Shown here: positions 6,733 to 15,245 of the stretch, piece by piece
How positions within the stretch are numbered: the first letter of the stretch is position 1
Layout: every line of letters begins with the position of its first letter
Assembly: GCA_017465665.1 (NCBI GenBank)
Contig: JAFTVU010000031.1
Coordinates: 1 to 46,596 of the forward strand
Direction of reading: 5' to 3'
From: Oscillospiraceae bacterium
GTDB lineage: Bacteria > Bacillota > Clostridia > Oscillospirales > Ruminococcaceae
DNA length: 46,596 nt
Notes under the pieces: generated by a model
Databases searched by the model: none
The model's input: the letters and a program-made list of their open reading frames with translations, nothing else
Told to the model about the DNA's origin: nothing
Position numbers and translations under genes: made by a program

Positions 6733-7024
6733 AAAGAGTAATCATGGTTTTATAAGAACTCTGGTTTATATTGCCGGCTCTATTCTTGTCGGTTTTATTG
6801 TGTTCTCTATTATTACTACCAATATGCAGATAAATGAGGACAAGCAGAAATATGAAGAGCTTCTCCAGCAGACAGAAGCTGTTGAGGAAGAAAATGCTTC
6901 TATAGAGCGCTATCTGGTTGATGGTGCTGATATGGATGAGTATATCGAGGCTATGGCTCGTGATAAGCTCAATTATGCAAATCCCGATGAGCGTGTTTAT
7001 TATATCGTTCCATCAGGTGATTGA
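6698..7024 (+). CDS. divIC: Cell-division protein DivIC/FtsB family
   Basis: DivIC is a bitopic septum protein that pairs with FtsL and DivIB in the divisome. From the ATG at 6698 the product has 108 residues: a short basic cytoplasmic tail, one membrane span (about 20-40), then a coiled coil (about 45-72, DKQKYEELLQQTEAVEEENASIERY) and a small C-terminal domain with RDKLNYANPDERVYYIV, the usual FtsB/DivIC ending. I prefer this ATG, which follows GGGGGA with good spacing, over the in-frame TTG at 6686. It overlaps yabQ by 35 bases and has its own likely promoter there. The order yabP-yabQ-divIC is conserved in spore-formers. Confidence 0.9.
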   Translation: MSFKLRSGEVHEKSNHGFIRTLVYIAGSILVGFIVFSIITTNMQINEDKQKYEELLQQTEAVEEENASIERYLVDGADMDEYIEAMARDKLNYANPDERVYYIVPSGD

Positions 7025-7035
7025 TATGAATATTT

Positions 7036-7063
7036 AAAGGACGCAAAAGCGTCCTTTTGTTTT
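7036..7063 (+). terminator. Rho-independent terminator of the yabP-divIC unit
   Basis: AAAGGACGC (7036-7044) and GCGTCCTTT (7049-7057) form a perfect stem with a 4-base loop, followed by a T-rich tract. Confidence 0.85.
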
Positions 7064-7112
7064 AATATTTTATATTTACGGCGGATATAATATAGTAAAA
7101 AAGGAACAATCT

Positions 7113-8636
7113 ATGAAACTCTTTTCTACTATACAAAAGATCATATTCAGCCGTATTTCTTTTTGCGCTGTCGGCATTATTATGCAGCTGTTATATTTAC
7201 TGGCGCTGTTCTGGATGCTTGGTACAATGTTTTCGTATTCCTATTTTGTTTTTTTAGTTATCGGTCTTCTGGTTGCACTGTATATCATCAACAGAGATAT
7301 AAGTCCCGGGTATAAGCTGATATGGGTATTTGTCGTGCTCTCCTTCCCTGTTTTCGGCTGTGTATTCTATTGGTTTTACGGAAAGCATGGTCTGTACAGA
7401 AACACGATATTGCACAGTGCATATAATGAGTTTCTGTATGATGATGACGGTATTGCTGACAATATACTCAAAGAAGATGAGCACGCAGCAAAGCAGGCTC
7501 ACTATATCAGGCGCAACGGAGATCTGCGGATCTATTCAGATACCGATACGAAATACTTCCGCAATGGTGAGACCTTTTTCCCGATACTTCTTGAAGAGCT
7601 TGAAAAAGCAGAACGCTCTATTTTCCTTGAATTCTTTATAATTGATAAAGGCTATATGTGGGATAGTATCATTGAAATACTGGAGCGTAAGACCAGAAGT
7701 GGCGTGGATGTGCGTATCATATATGATGATTTCGGATGTCTTATGACTCTCCCCCGCAATTATGATGCCACGCTTCGCAGAAAAGGCTTAAAATGCGCTG
7801 TATTCAGCCGTTTAAGACCGTACTGGTCAAGTAAGCTGAATAACCGTGATCACCGTAAGATCATCGTTATAGACGGAAATACAGCGTTTACAGGCGGTAT
7901 CAATCTGGCGGATGAATATATCAACAGGTTTGAAAAGCACGGCTACTGGAAGGATTCTGCTGTTATGCTGAAGGGTGAAGCTGTTAAAGGGTTCACTGCT
8001 ATATTCCTTGGAATGTGGAAATATCTGAATGAAACGTCAGTTGATGTTCATGAAGAGGCTTTCTTTCCTCATTGTGAAGTAAGCGGCAGCGGATATGTAA
8101 TACCGTATGCAGGATATCCCTCCGAGGATGGCGTGCTTGCGGAAAATGTATATATCAATATCCTTAACAGTTCATCGAGATACGTCTATATCACAACGCC
8201 ATATCTTATATTAGACAGTGAGATGCAGGAGGCGCTTATTCTTGCCGCTAAGAATGGGATAGATGTAAGGATAATCACACCTCATATTCCCGATAAACGC
8301 GCTGTGCACGCTGTTACGAGAGCCAATTACCGTATACTGCTTATGAGCGGCGTCAGGGTATATGAGTTTCTTCCCGGATTCATCCATGCCAAAAATTTCG
8401 TGTGTGATGATAAGATCGCTGTAGTAGGCACAGTAAATCTTGATTTCAGAAGTCTGTATCTTCACTATGAATGCGGTGTGTGGATGTATGATACAAGCTG
8501 CGTCAGTGATATCCGTGAGGATTTTATTCTCACACTGGAGCAATGCAAGGAGATAAGCATAGATGACACTTACGAGCGAAATATATTTAAAAGGATCTTC
8601 TGGTCGGTTATACGGATTTTTTCACCCCTGATGTAG
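7113..8636 (+). CDS. cls: Cardiolipin synthase (phospholipase D family)
   Basis: This enzyme joins two phosphatidylglycerol molecules into cardiolipin and glycerol at the membrane. The 507-aa protein has two N-terminal membrane spans (about residues 10-65), a short PLDc_N-like segment (SPGYKLIWVFVVLSFPVFGCVFYW) and two PLD half-sites. The first is NNRDHRKIIVIDGNTAFTGG (about 246-265) and the second FIHAKNFVCDDKIAVVGTVN (about 422-441), each with the HxK catalytic pair. Length and layout match bacterial Cls of Firmicutes. The gene stands alone between two terminators. The start follows AAAAAGGAACAATCT. The upstream TATAAT at about 7086 lacks a clear -35. Confidence 0.93.
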   Translation: MKLFSTIQKIIFSRISFCAVGIIMQLLYLLALFWMLGTMFSYSYFVFLVIGLLVALYIINRDISPGYKLIWVFVVLSFPVFGCVFYWFYGKHGLYRNTILHSAYNEFLYDDDGIADNILKEDEHAAKQAHYIRRNGDLRIYSDTDTKYFRNGETFFPILLEELEKAERSIFLEFFIIDKGYMWDSIIEILERKTRSGVDVRIIYDDFGCLMTLPRNYDATLRRKGLKCAVFSRLRPYWSSKLNNRDHRKIIVIDGNTAFTGGINLADEYINRFEKHGYWKDSAVMLKGEAVKGFTAIFLGMWKYLNETSVDVHEEAFFPHCEVSGSGYVIPYAGYPSEDGVLAENVYINILNSSSRYVYITTPYLILDSEMQEALILAAKNGIDVRIITPHIPDKRAVHAVTRANYRILLMSGVRVYEFLPGFIHAKNFVCDDKIAVVGTVNLDFRSLYLHYECGVWMYDTSCVSDIREDFILTLEQCKEISIDDTYERNIFKRIFWSVIRIFSPLM

Positions 8637-8657
8637 ATGAATTTTTCTAAAAAGCGG

Positions 8658-8686
8658 TTGCAATTTGGGTGCGGATGTGATAAAAT
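8658..8686 (+). promoter_or_regulatory. Promoter of tRNA-Arg
   Basis: TTGCAA (8658-8663), 17-bp spacer, TAAAAT (8681-8686). The mature tRNA begins 18 bp after the -10 box. Confidence 0.65.
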
Positions 8687-8703
8687 ATATAGGTATTACA
8701 GAT

Positions 8704-8780
8704 GCGCCTGTAGCTCAGCTGGATAGAGCAATAGCCTCCGACGCTATGTGTCGTGCGTTCGAATCGCATCAGGCGTACCA
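8704..8780 (+). tRNA. tRNA-Arg, anticodon CCG
   Basis: A complete cloverleaf can be drawn. The acceptor GCGCCTG pairs with CAGGCGT, the D stem is GCTC/GAGC, the anticodon stem is ATAGC/GCTAT around loop CTCCGAC (anticodon CCG, reading CGG), and the T stem GTGCG/CGCAT surrounds TTCGAAT. CCA is encoded at 8778-8780. A strong terminator follows 10 bp later. No integrated element is seen at its 3' end. Confidence 0.96.
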
Positions 8781-8790
8781 TATCAATTCA

Positions 8791-8816
8791 AACCGTCCAT
8801 TGGGCGGTTTTTTTAT
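8791..8816 (+). terminator. tRNA-Arg terminator
   Basis: ACCGTCC/GGGCGGT hairpin with loop ATT (G-U pair included), followed by seven to eight T residues. The loop region CCGTCCATTGG recurs in the tRNA-Pro terminator at 38908-38931. Confidence 0.85.
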
Positions 8817-8928
8817 TGCAAAAATATCAGGGAAAAATATACTCCGCAGCAGTTTTAGTCAAACTGCACAAAACCTTTTCCGTACTATGCATTAAACCGA
8901 TTAAAACCACGTTTTTTTGTTACCGCTC

Positions 8929-8957
8929 TTGTAGACTTGCCGAAAAAGTTGTATAAT
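8929..8957 (+). promoter_or_regulatory. Sigma-A promoter of typA
   Basis: TTGTAG (8929-8934), 17-bp spacer and perfect TATAAT (8952-8957), 41 bp before the typA start codon. Confidence 0.7.
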
Positions 8958-8998
8958 ATCATGTGGTAAAAAATAAATTCAGAAAAGAGATGTTGAAC

Positions 8999-10825
8999 AT
9001 GGTAAGAGAGGATCTAAGAAACATAGCGATCATCGCCCACGTTGACCACGGTAAGACTACACTGGTTGATGAAATGCTTAAGCAGGGCGGCGCATTCCGC
9101 GATAATCAGGTCGTGAATGACCGCGTAATGGACAGCAATGATATCGAGCGTGAGCGCGGTATCACAATTCTTGCAAAGAATACTGCCTGTATGTATAACG
9201 GCGTAAAGATCAATATAGTTGATACTCCCGGACATGCTGATTTCGGCGGTGAGGTAGAGCGTATCCTTAAGATGGTAAACGGTGTTCTGCTGCTTGTTGA
9301 CTCCTTTGAGGGTACTATGCCACAGACACGCTTTGTACTTCAGAAGGCGCTGGAGCTCGGTCATAAGATCATTGTTGTAGTCAATAAAACAGATCGTCCC
9401 GATGCTCGTAATAAGGAAGTTGTTGACGAGGTGCTTGAGCTTCTGCTTGATCTCGATGCTACCGAAGAGCAGATCGACAGCCCTGTTGTATTCTGTTCGG
9501 GAAGAATGGGTGTTGCTTCTTTCTCCCCCGATCACATGGGCACTGATTTCAAGCCTCTGTTTGATAAGATAGTTGAGCATATAGATCCGCCTGAGGGTGA
9601 CGCTGAGGGTGAGCTTCAGGTACTCGTTTCCTCTATTGACTACAATGAGTATGTAGGCCGTATCGCTATCGGACGTATCGAGCGCGGCGTGATGAAGCAG
9701 AATCAGGAGGTCATGGTGTGCGATTACCTTGGCAGAACAGAACCTTTCAAGGCAAAGATCGTTTCCCTGTACCAGTTCGAGGGACTTAATCGTGTGCCTG
9801 TTACTGAAGCAAAGGTTGGCGACATCGTATGCTTCTCAGGTATCGAGGGAGTTACTATCGGTCAGACCATTACTTCCCTGTCCTGCCCTGAGCCTCTTCC
9901 CTTTGTTAAGATATCCGAGCCTACTGTTGAGATGACTTTCTCTGTAAATACAAGCCCATTCGCAGGACGCGAGGGTAAGTTCGTTACATCACGTCAGATC
10001 AGAGAGCGTTTACAGCGTGAGCTTTTAAAGGATGTTTCTCTGCGTGTTACAGACAGCGATACTCTTGACGCATTTAATGTTGCAGGTCGCGGTGAGATGC
10101 ATCTGTCCATTCTTATCGAGAATATGCGACGCGAGGGCTATGAGCTTTCTGTAAGCACCCCCAGAGTTCTTTATAAGGAGATAGATGGCGTTAAGTGCGA
10201 GCCTGTTGAGCGCCTTGTTATCGATGTTCCTGAGGCATGTGTAGGTTCTGTTATGGAAAAGATAGGTCAGCGTAAGGGCGAAATGCTTGATATGCAGCCT
10301 GTAGGCAGCCGTACACGTCTTGAATTCCTTATCCCCTCCCGTGGACTTTTCGGTTACAGAAGTGAGTTCATGACAGATACCAAGGGCGAGGGTATCATGA
10401 ACTCTGTATTCGACAGCTACCAGCCATATTTCGGTGATATTCCCAGACGTACAGTCGGCTCTCTTGTTGCGTGGGAGAACGGTAATGCTATCACATACGG
10501 TCTCTTTAATGCACAGGAACGCGGTACACTGTTTATCGGTGCGGGTGTTCCTGTATACGAGGGTATGATCGTAGGTGTATCTCCCAAGGCAGGAGATATC
10601 GTGGTAAATGTCTGCAAGAAGAAGCATCTTACCAATACAAGAGCCAGCGGTTCTGATGACGCGCTGCACCTTATTCCTCCCAAGGTAATGAGCCTTGAGG
10701 AGAGCCTTGAATTTATTCAGGATGATGAGCTTGTTGAGGTTACTCCCAAGAGCATCCGTATCCGCAAGGTGATCCTTGAGCGTGATCTTCGTCTTAAGGC
10801 TGAGGCTAAGGCAAAGAAATCCTGA
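8999..10825 (+). CDS. typA: Ribosome-associated GTPase TypA/BipA
   Basis: TypA (BipA) is a translational GTPase of the EF-G family that binds ribosomes and helps 50S assembly under stress and cold. From 8999 the product is 608 aa, the normal size. Motifs seen: Walker [11 protein letters not shown] (about residues 12-21), switch [14 protein letters not shown] (about 74-85), NKTDRPDAR (G4, about 130) and the BipA-specific C-terminal domain (for example [25 protein letters not shown]). I choose 8999 over in-frame GTG (8963) and ATG (8990) because the N-terminus [18 protein letters not shown] fits the family and AAAAGAG is correctly placed. Codon use (GTATC, GAG-rich) suggests high expression. 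Confidence 0.97.
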   Translation: MVREDLRNIAIIAHVDHGKTTLVDEMLKQGGAFRDNQVVNDRVMDSNDIERERGITILAKNTACMYNGVKINIVDTPGHADFGGEVERILKMVNGVLLLVDSFEGTMPQTRFVLQKALELGHKIIVVVNKTDRPDARNKEVVDEVLELLLDLDATEEQIDSPVVFCSGRMGVASFSPDHMGTDFKPLFDKIVEHIDPPEGDAEGELQVLVSSIDYNEYVGRIAIGRIERGVMKQNQEVMVCDYLGRTEPFKAKIVSLYQFEGLNRVPVTEAKVGDIVCFSGIEGVTIGQTITSLSCPEPLPFVKISEPTVEMTFSVNTSPFAGREGKFVTSRQIRERLQRELLKDVSLRVTDSDTLDAFNVAGRGEMHLSILIENMRREGYELSVSTPRVLYKEIDGVKCEPVERLVIDVPEACVGSVMEKIGQRKGEMLDMQPVGSRTRLEFLIPSRGLFGYRSEFMTDTKGEGIMNSVFDSYQPYFGDIPRRTVGSLVAWENGNAITYGLFNAQERGTLFIGAGVPVYEGMIVGVSPKAGDIVVNVCKKKHLTNTRASGSDDALHLIPPKVMSLEESLEFIQDDELVEVTPKSIRIRKVILERDLRLKAEAKAKKS

Positions 10826-10833
10826 TACAACAA

Positions 10834-10862
10834 AAGCCGTACCTTATGGGTACGGCTTATTA
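10834..10862 (+). terminator. Terminator of typA
   Basis: AAGCCGTACC (10834-10843) pairs perfectly with GGTACGGCTT (10849-10858), followed by ATTATT. The MATE gene starts 17 bp after the stem. Confidence 0.75.
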
Positions 10863-10874
10863 TTGAGGTGAATA

Positions 10875-12209
10875 ATGGTCAAGGATCTGACAAAAGGAGC
10901 GGTTACTCCCCTGCTGCTCAAATTCTCTGTGCCGCTGCTGATAAGCGTTATATTTCAGCAGCTTTACAGCATTGCGGACAGTGTTATCGCAGGCAATTTT
11001 ATTAATAAGGACGCTCTTGCCGCTATCGGTGCTTCGTATCCGATCACGATGATTTATCTTGCTATCGGTACAGGCATGAATATAGGCTGTTCGGTAGTGA
11101 TATCCACTTTTTTTGGTGCAAAGGATAACCGCAATATGAAAACTGCGGTGTTCACTTCGCTGATATCCACTCTTGTTATGTCAGTTGCGCTAACTATATT
11201 CGGACTTCTGACCAGCGGACTGCTACTGGAGCTCCTCAAAACAGAGCAGTTGGTTTTCGATGATGCAAAAGCATATCTGAATATATATGTTCTGGGACTT
11301 ATCTTTATGCTGATGTACAATATCTGCACAGGTATATTCACTTCGCTTGGTGATTCCAGAACTCCGCTGTATTTTCTCATCGGTTCTTCAATCGGCAATA
11401 TACTGCTTGATATTCTGTTTGTAGTGGTATTTCAGATGGGTGTTCCGGGCACTGCATGGGCAACGTTTATATGTCAGGCTATATGCGCCGTACTTGCGTT
11501 TATCGTGCTTATGAAGCGTATCTCTGCAATTGAATGCGAGAAGTTCCGCTTTTTTGAATGGAGCATGCTTGGCAGGATATCACGCTTATCTATACCGAGT
11601 ATACTGCAGCAGAGCTTTGTTTCTGTAGGAAATCTGTTCATACAGGGACTTGTAAACTCCTGTGGTATTGACGTCATGGCAGGCTATTCCTCTGCGATAA
11701 AGCTGAACACATTTGCAGTGACGTGCTTTTCAACAGTCGGAAACAGCGTTTCCAGCTTCTCGGCACAGAATGTAGGCGCAATGCAGTATGAGAGAGTTAA
11801 AAAGGGCTATAAGGTCGGTGCGATGCTTGCTGCCGCTATTGCAGTGCTGTTCTCACTCTGTTATGTTATTTTTTCCGAGCAGCTTATCTACATATTCATG
11901 GACAGCGCGGATGCAAATAATATTGCCGCTGCCGAAGCAGGAATGCACTTCCTTACAATTGTATCGCCATTTTTCCTTGCTGTCGGACTCAAGCTCAACA
12001 GTGATGGCGTTCTGCGTGGCTGCGGCAACGTAACAGCTTTTATGATAACAACGTTTTCTGATCTGATATTGCGTGTTCTCATTGCTTTCGTCCTCTGCCC
12101 TGTTTACGGTGCTACGGGTATATGGCTCTCATGGCCGATAGGCTGGTTTATATCCTCGGTGATATCAAATGTGCTTTTTTTCAGGCACTACAGGAAGCTA
12201 ACAAAATAA
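10875..12209 (+). CDS. MATE family multidrug/cation efflux transporter
   Basis: This 444-aa integral membrane protein has about 12 hydrophobic segments in two homologous halves. The N-terminus (LTKGAVTPLLLKFSVPLLISVIFQQLYSIADSVIAGNFINKDALAAIGASYPI) is the classic MatE start of NorM/DinF-type proteins, with the VG/GA-like switch region and the AxNxG-like segment (FSAQNVGAMQYERVKKGY) in the second half. MATE transporters expel cationic drugs using Na+ or H+ gradients; the substrate cannot be read from sequence. It sits just behind the typA terminator with a TGAGGTG ribosome binding site and is followed 24 bp later by a GNAT gene, probably in one transcript. Confidence 0.9.
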   Translation: MVKDLTKGAVTPLLLKFSVPLLISVIFQQLYSIADSVIAGNFINKDALAAIGASYPITMIYLAIGTGMNIGCSVVISTFFGAKDNRNMKTAVFTSLISTLVMSVALTIFGLLTSGLLLELLKTEQLVFDDAKAYLNIYVLGLIFMLMYNICTGIFTSLGDSRTPLYFLIGSSIGNILLDILFVVVFQMGVPGTAWATFICQAICAVLAFIVLMKRISAIECEKFRFFEWSMLGRISRLSIPSILQQSFVSVGNLFIQGLVNSCGIDVMAGYSSAIKLNTFAVTCFSTVGNSVSSFSAQNVGAMQYERVKKGYKVGAMLAAAIAVLFSLCYVIFSEQLIYIFMDSADANNIAAAEAGMHFLTIVSPFFLAVGLKLNSDGVLRGCGNVTAFMITTFSDLILRVLIAFVLCPVYGATGIWLSWPIGWFISSVISNVLFFRHYRKLTK

Positions 12210-12233
12210 GTTTACATACAGGAGGCAAAAACT

Positions 12234-12746
12234 ATGGGATTGAGATTAAGACAATACAAGCCGTGTGATGCTGATATTATCATCGGTTGGATAAAGGACG
12301 AAGAGGCTCTGCGTAAATGGAGCTCTGACAGGTTTGGCGATTATCCCATTACAGGCTCTGACATCAATGACAAGTACCTTGAACACAACGGCGACTGCAC
12401 AGAAGCAGATAACTTTTATCCGCTGACAGCGTTTGACGAAAGCGGAGTTGTAGGTCATCTGATACTGCGATACACCGATGCTGAAAAGAAAGTAATCCGT
12501 TTTGGTTTTGTAATAGTTGATGATGCAAAACGCGGTAAGGGCTACGGCAAACAAATGCTCACACTTGCACTCAGATATGCGTTTGATATATTCGGAGCGG
12601 AAAAGGTAACGCTTGGAGTATTTGACAACAACAAGCCTGCATATATTTGCTACAAGGCGGCAGGCTTTACCGAAACAGGAGAAGAAATGTTCTGTGAGCT
12701 ATTCGGTGAGCAATGGCGTATCATTGAGATGGAAGTAAACAGATAA
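12234..12746 (+). CDS. GNAT N-acetyltransferase (RimJ/RimL-like)
   Basis: This 170-aa acetyl-CoA-dependent acyltransferase has the GNAT fold. It starts LRLRQYKPCDADIIIGWIKDEEALRKWSSDRF, typical of the RimJ/RimL-like branch, and holds the acetyl-CoA pyrophosphate loop at RGKGYGKQMLTLAL (about residues 101-114) followed by GAEKVTLGVFDNNKPAYICYKAAGF, the usual N-x-x-A-x-x-x-Y-x-x-x-G-F motif. The acceptor (amino-terminal residue, polyamine, sugar or antibiotic) is unknown. The gene is 24 bp after the MATE gene with an AGGAGG site and ends at a strong bidirectional terminator. Confidence 0.88.
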   Translation: MGLRLRQYKPCDADIIIGWIKDEEALRKWSSDRFGDYPITGSDINDKYLEHNGDCTEADNFYPLTAFDESGVVGHLILRYTDAEKKVIRFGFVIVDDAKRGKGYGKQMLTLALRYAFDIFGAEKVTLGVFDNNKPAYICYKAAGFTETGEEMFCELFGEQWRIIEMEVNR

Positions 12747-12766
12747 GAATCGTTCTCTACATATAT

Positions 12767-12804
12767 AAAAACATCCTAAAGAAACTGATCTTTAGGATGT
12801 TTTT
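12767..12804. terminator. Strong bidirectional terminator
   Basis: AAAAACATCCTAAA (12767-12780) and TTTAGGATGTTTTT (12791-12804) form a perfect 14-bp stem with A and T tracts on both sides, between convergent genes. Confidence 0.9.
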
Positions 12805-12805
12805 G

Positions 12806-14221
12806 TTATATGCCAATCCCATAGGAATGTAATACTTCAATGTTCAAGCGTTTTCTTTTTTCAAGTTCGAGTTCAACAAGATTGTAGAATTTGCTATCAT
12901 TTTTGAGGTTTTGCATATTGGTAATGCTTTGCTGTTTGTAGTCATTAATTTTAGCACAAAACTCCTCAAAATCCTCTTTGGAGTATTTATCAAAACTATA
13001 TTCTACACGTTGGCTGTAAATGTTTTTGCGGTACTCCATGCTCCAATCGACATAACTCGAATATGCGTCTACTTTAAAAAGTACAAGACCATCGTCATCA
13101 ACATCATTGGGATTAAGGTCTCCCCCATTAATTACACCAAAATGTCGTTCGGGATAAAGCTCATCTTGCATCATACAACGAAAGCGTGCAAATGAATCAA
13201 AATCAACGATCTGGTTTAGTGCTGGGATAACAATATCCAGCGTTTGCTTTAAAGCAAGTTTCATGACTTCGGATTGTGATTCAAAACTGTTTTCAATATA
13301 AGATAATTTAGAAAAACTGTCTGCTGATTTGGAATCAAAACCGAAACGATCCATGCCTATATATGTTGACATAATATCTGAAAGCCATCGAGTATTATGC
13401 TTTGGAGCTTTTGATAAATCTATTTTAGGTCTATATACTGTTGCTGCTCCACTTAAAATGGAAAAACCCTCACGATCGATTGCATGTAAATATGAAAACG
13501 ATTTTTGTACCGATATGACATGAATGATCTCATTTCCGACAACCCTTACAAAATAAGGATATTTACTCTTGATCAGCTTAAATCCAAGCGGTTCGAGAGC
13601 TTCTCTGAATACCTGTTTGAATGCCGTATTTAAGGTCATAACTATTTCTTTAGCTTCAGCTTTTTTGAAATACAGCTGAACTACTTTTTCGGTGTCCGCT
13701 AGTTCTGAATAATCAGCACAAATCAACTCAGGAGAAATGCCTAAAATAACAGCAAGTTCAGATAAAGTATCCTCAACAAAAGCGCTGTCTTTTTGGGCGA
13801 TTTCAGTGAATTGTTCCCAGGCTTTACCGCTTGTAAGCAACGGTTCCCAATAAATGCGATTACCTCGAGAGGTTTCTTCAATGCCATAGCCCGATCCATC
13901 GCCTACGATCATCTTATCGCCACTATTGTGTGATAAAATAGCAAAATCGCTGTCTACCACCTCAACGGAAAATGCACTTGTTTTCAATTCGTCAGCAAGG
14001 TATTTCAAATCATCCTGTACCCTTTTAGGGTTGTTCATGTAATCTTCATTGACAAGTGTTACCCAACTGTTTTCGCTGAAAGCCAAAGCGTATGACAAAG
14101 CAGCCTCTGTATCTACACAAGGAGTAAAACCACGCTTTTTCATAACATCGCAGAACATATTAATAAACTTCATTCTTCCGACATTGTTTTTGATATGTAC
14201 ATTTGAAAAAAATCTGCCCAT
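12806..14221 (-). CDS. Hypothetical protein with possible DUF4304-like second half
   Basis: I do not recognise a named family with certainty. The 471-aa product is soluble, with no signal peptide or membrane span. Residues 1-190 begin MGRFFSNVHIKNNVGR and contain a VVDSDFAIL...VGDGSGYGI segment. Residues from about 196 (LNTAFKQVFREALEPLGFKLIKSKYPYFVRVVGNEI...VQKS) resemble DUF4304-type domains, small alpha/beta units of unknown role often tied to immunity or contact-dependent loci. I set the start at 14221 because AGGAG lies 6 bases before it; the longer frame to 14293 would run into the upstream gene. Codon use looks more AT-rich than in the neighbouring housekeeping genes, hinting at later acquisition. 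It may be co-transcribed with the metallo-hydrolase 19 bp upstream. Confidence 0.75.
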   Translation of the reverse strand: MGRFFSNVHIKNNVGRMKFINMFCDVMKKRGFTPCVDTEAALSYALAFSENSWVTLVNEDYMNNPKRVQDDLKYLADELKTSAFSVEVVDSDFAILSHNSGDKMIVGDGSGYGIEETSRGNRIYWEPLLTSGKAWEQFTEIAQKDSAFVEDTLSELAVILGISPELICADYSELADTEKVVQLYFKKAEAKEIVMTLNTAFKQVFREALEPLGFKLIKSKYPYFVRVVGNEIIHVISVQKSFSYLHAIDREGFSILSGAATVYRPKIDLSKAPKHNTRWLSDIMSTYIGMDRFGFDSKSADSFSKLSYIENSFESQSEVMKLALKQTLDIVIPALNQIVDFDSFARFRCMMQDELYPERHFGVINGGDLNPNDVDDDGLVLFKVDAYSSYVDWSMEYRKNIYSQRVEYSFDKYSKEDFEEFCAKINDYKQQSITNMQNLKNDSKFYNLVELELEKRKRLNIEVLHSYGIGI

Positions 14222-14240
14222 ATAGTACTCCTGTTTAAAT

Positions 14241-15245
14241 TCAAGCTGCGTTGTCCCTAGAATTAGCTTCAACATATCTGATATCATTGCCATCCGTGAT
14301 AAACACGATATCGCCGCTGTGCATGGTCATAAGTACCTCACAGTTCATTGCGCGATAGAATGCAACTACATCAGTATTCGGGTGGCCGTAAGTATTATCA
14401 GCGCCTACGGAGAAGACCGCATACTTTGGGTCTACGCGCTTGACAAAGCCCACAGAGCTTGAAGACGAGCTGCCATGATGCGGCACTTTTATAACATCTG
14501 CGCTGATATCTATGAGCCATGAATCGGTCAGCACATATTCAGCATCCTTTTCTGTATCACCCGTAAACAGGAAGCTACGGTTGCCGCTGACGAGCTTTGC
14601 AATTACAGAGTAGCTGTTGAGATCGCTGTAGCCTGAACCGATAGGTCCGATGATATCAAGACGTGTACCCTCACACAGCTCTATTGAACGACCGATCTGA
14701 GAGTAATTCAACGCTATTCCCTTTGCTGATACGACATTCATTGCATCTGTATAAAAATCAAGCGTAGGTATCATATCCGAGGGGACGTCAGGCATGATGA
14801 ACTCGCCCACATCAAATGCAGTCATGATCCTGCTCATACCGCCCATGTGATCTGAATGAGGATGCGAAGCAATAATATAATCCAGCTTGCGTACATCATA
14901 TCTGTGAAGATAACGAATTACGCGGCTTGCGTATTCGACCTCGCCGCAGTCTATCAGCATATCCTTATCGGGTGTATCTATAAATATGCAATCACCCTGC
15001 CCTACATCGATAAAGTGAACGGAGATCTCATCCTGCTCTACTATGACCTCGGGATGTCTCTCTATACCTAAAAAGTCAATGATCTTTTCGGTTGAGGGGA
15101 TATATTTACAGTGCAGCCACTTTTCGTTTGCGACTATAAGCGCTGCAAGGAGAATTACGATAGTGATCAGAGTATATAGTACTTTTTTAGCGGCCTCTCT
15201 TGCCTGTTTTCTTCTTTTGCGCGCCTTTCTGCGTTTTTTGGACAT
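14241..15245 (-). CDS. Membrane-anchored MBL-fold hydrolase, ComEC C-terminal-like
   Basis: This 334-aa protein has a very basic N-terminus (MSKKRRKARKRRKQAREAAKK), one membrane span (about residues 23-40) and an extracytoplasmic metallo-beta-lactamase domain from about 75 on. It reads VHFIDVGQGDCIFIDTPDKDMLIDCG, then the metal motif SHPHSDHMGG and later FTGDTEKDAE and VPHHGSSSSSS. These match the ComEC/Rec2 C-terminal domain, which in competence systems may degrade the non-transported DNA strand. Here it stands alone without the channel part. The first 59 bases overlap the end of ygiQ in another frame. The start has AAAGGAAC upstream with rather wide spacing. Confidence 0.87.
   Translation of the reverse strand: MSKKRRKARKRRKQAREAAKKVLYTLITIVILLAALIVANEKWLHCKYIPSTEKIIDFLGIERHPEVIVEQDEISVHFIDVGQGDCIFIDTPDKDMLIDCGEVEYASRVIRYLHRYDVRKLDYIIASHPHSDHMGGMSRIMTAFDVGEFIMPDVPSDMIPTLDFYTDAMNVVSAKGIALNYSQIGRSIELCEGTRLDIIGPIGSGYSDLNSYSVIAKLVSGNRSFLFTGDTEKDAEYVLTDSWLIDISADVIKVPHHGSSSSSSVGFVKRVDPKYAVFSVGADNTYGHPNTDVVAFYRAMNCEVLMTMHSGDIVFITDGNDIRYVEANSRDNAA

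Noticed and set aside
8665-8895. 76-aa plus-strand ORF across the tRNA-Arg gene
   Set aside because: It reads through the tRNA and its terminator; the tRNA structure fully explains the sequence.
8963-8998. Upstream GTG/ATG starts for TypA
   Set aside because: They lack properly spaced ribosome binding sites, and the family N-terminus is MVREDLRN at 8999.
8704-8998. Integrated element at tRNA-Arg
   Set aside because: No duplicated tRNA 3' end and no integrase next to it; a terminator and typA follow directly.
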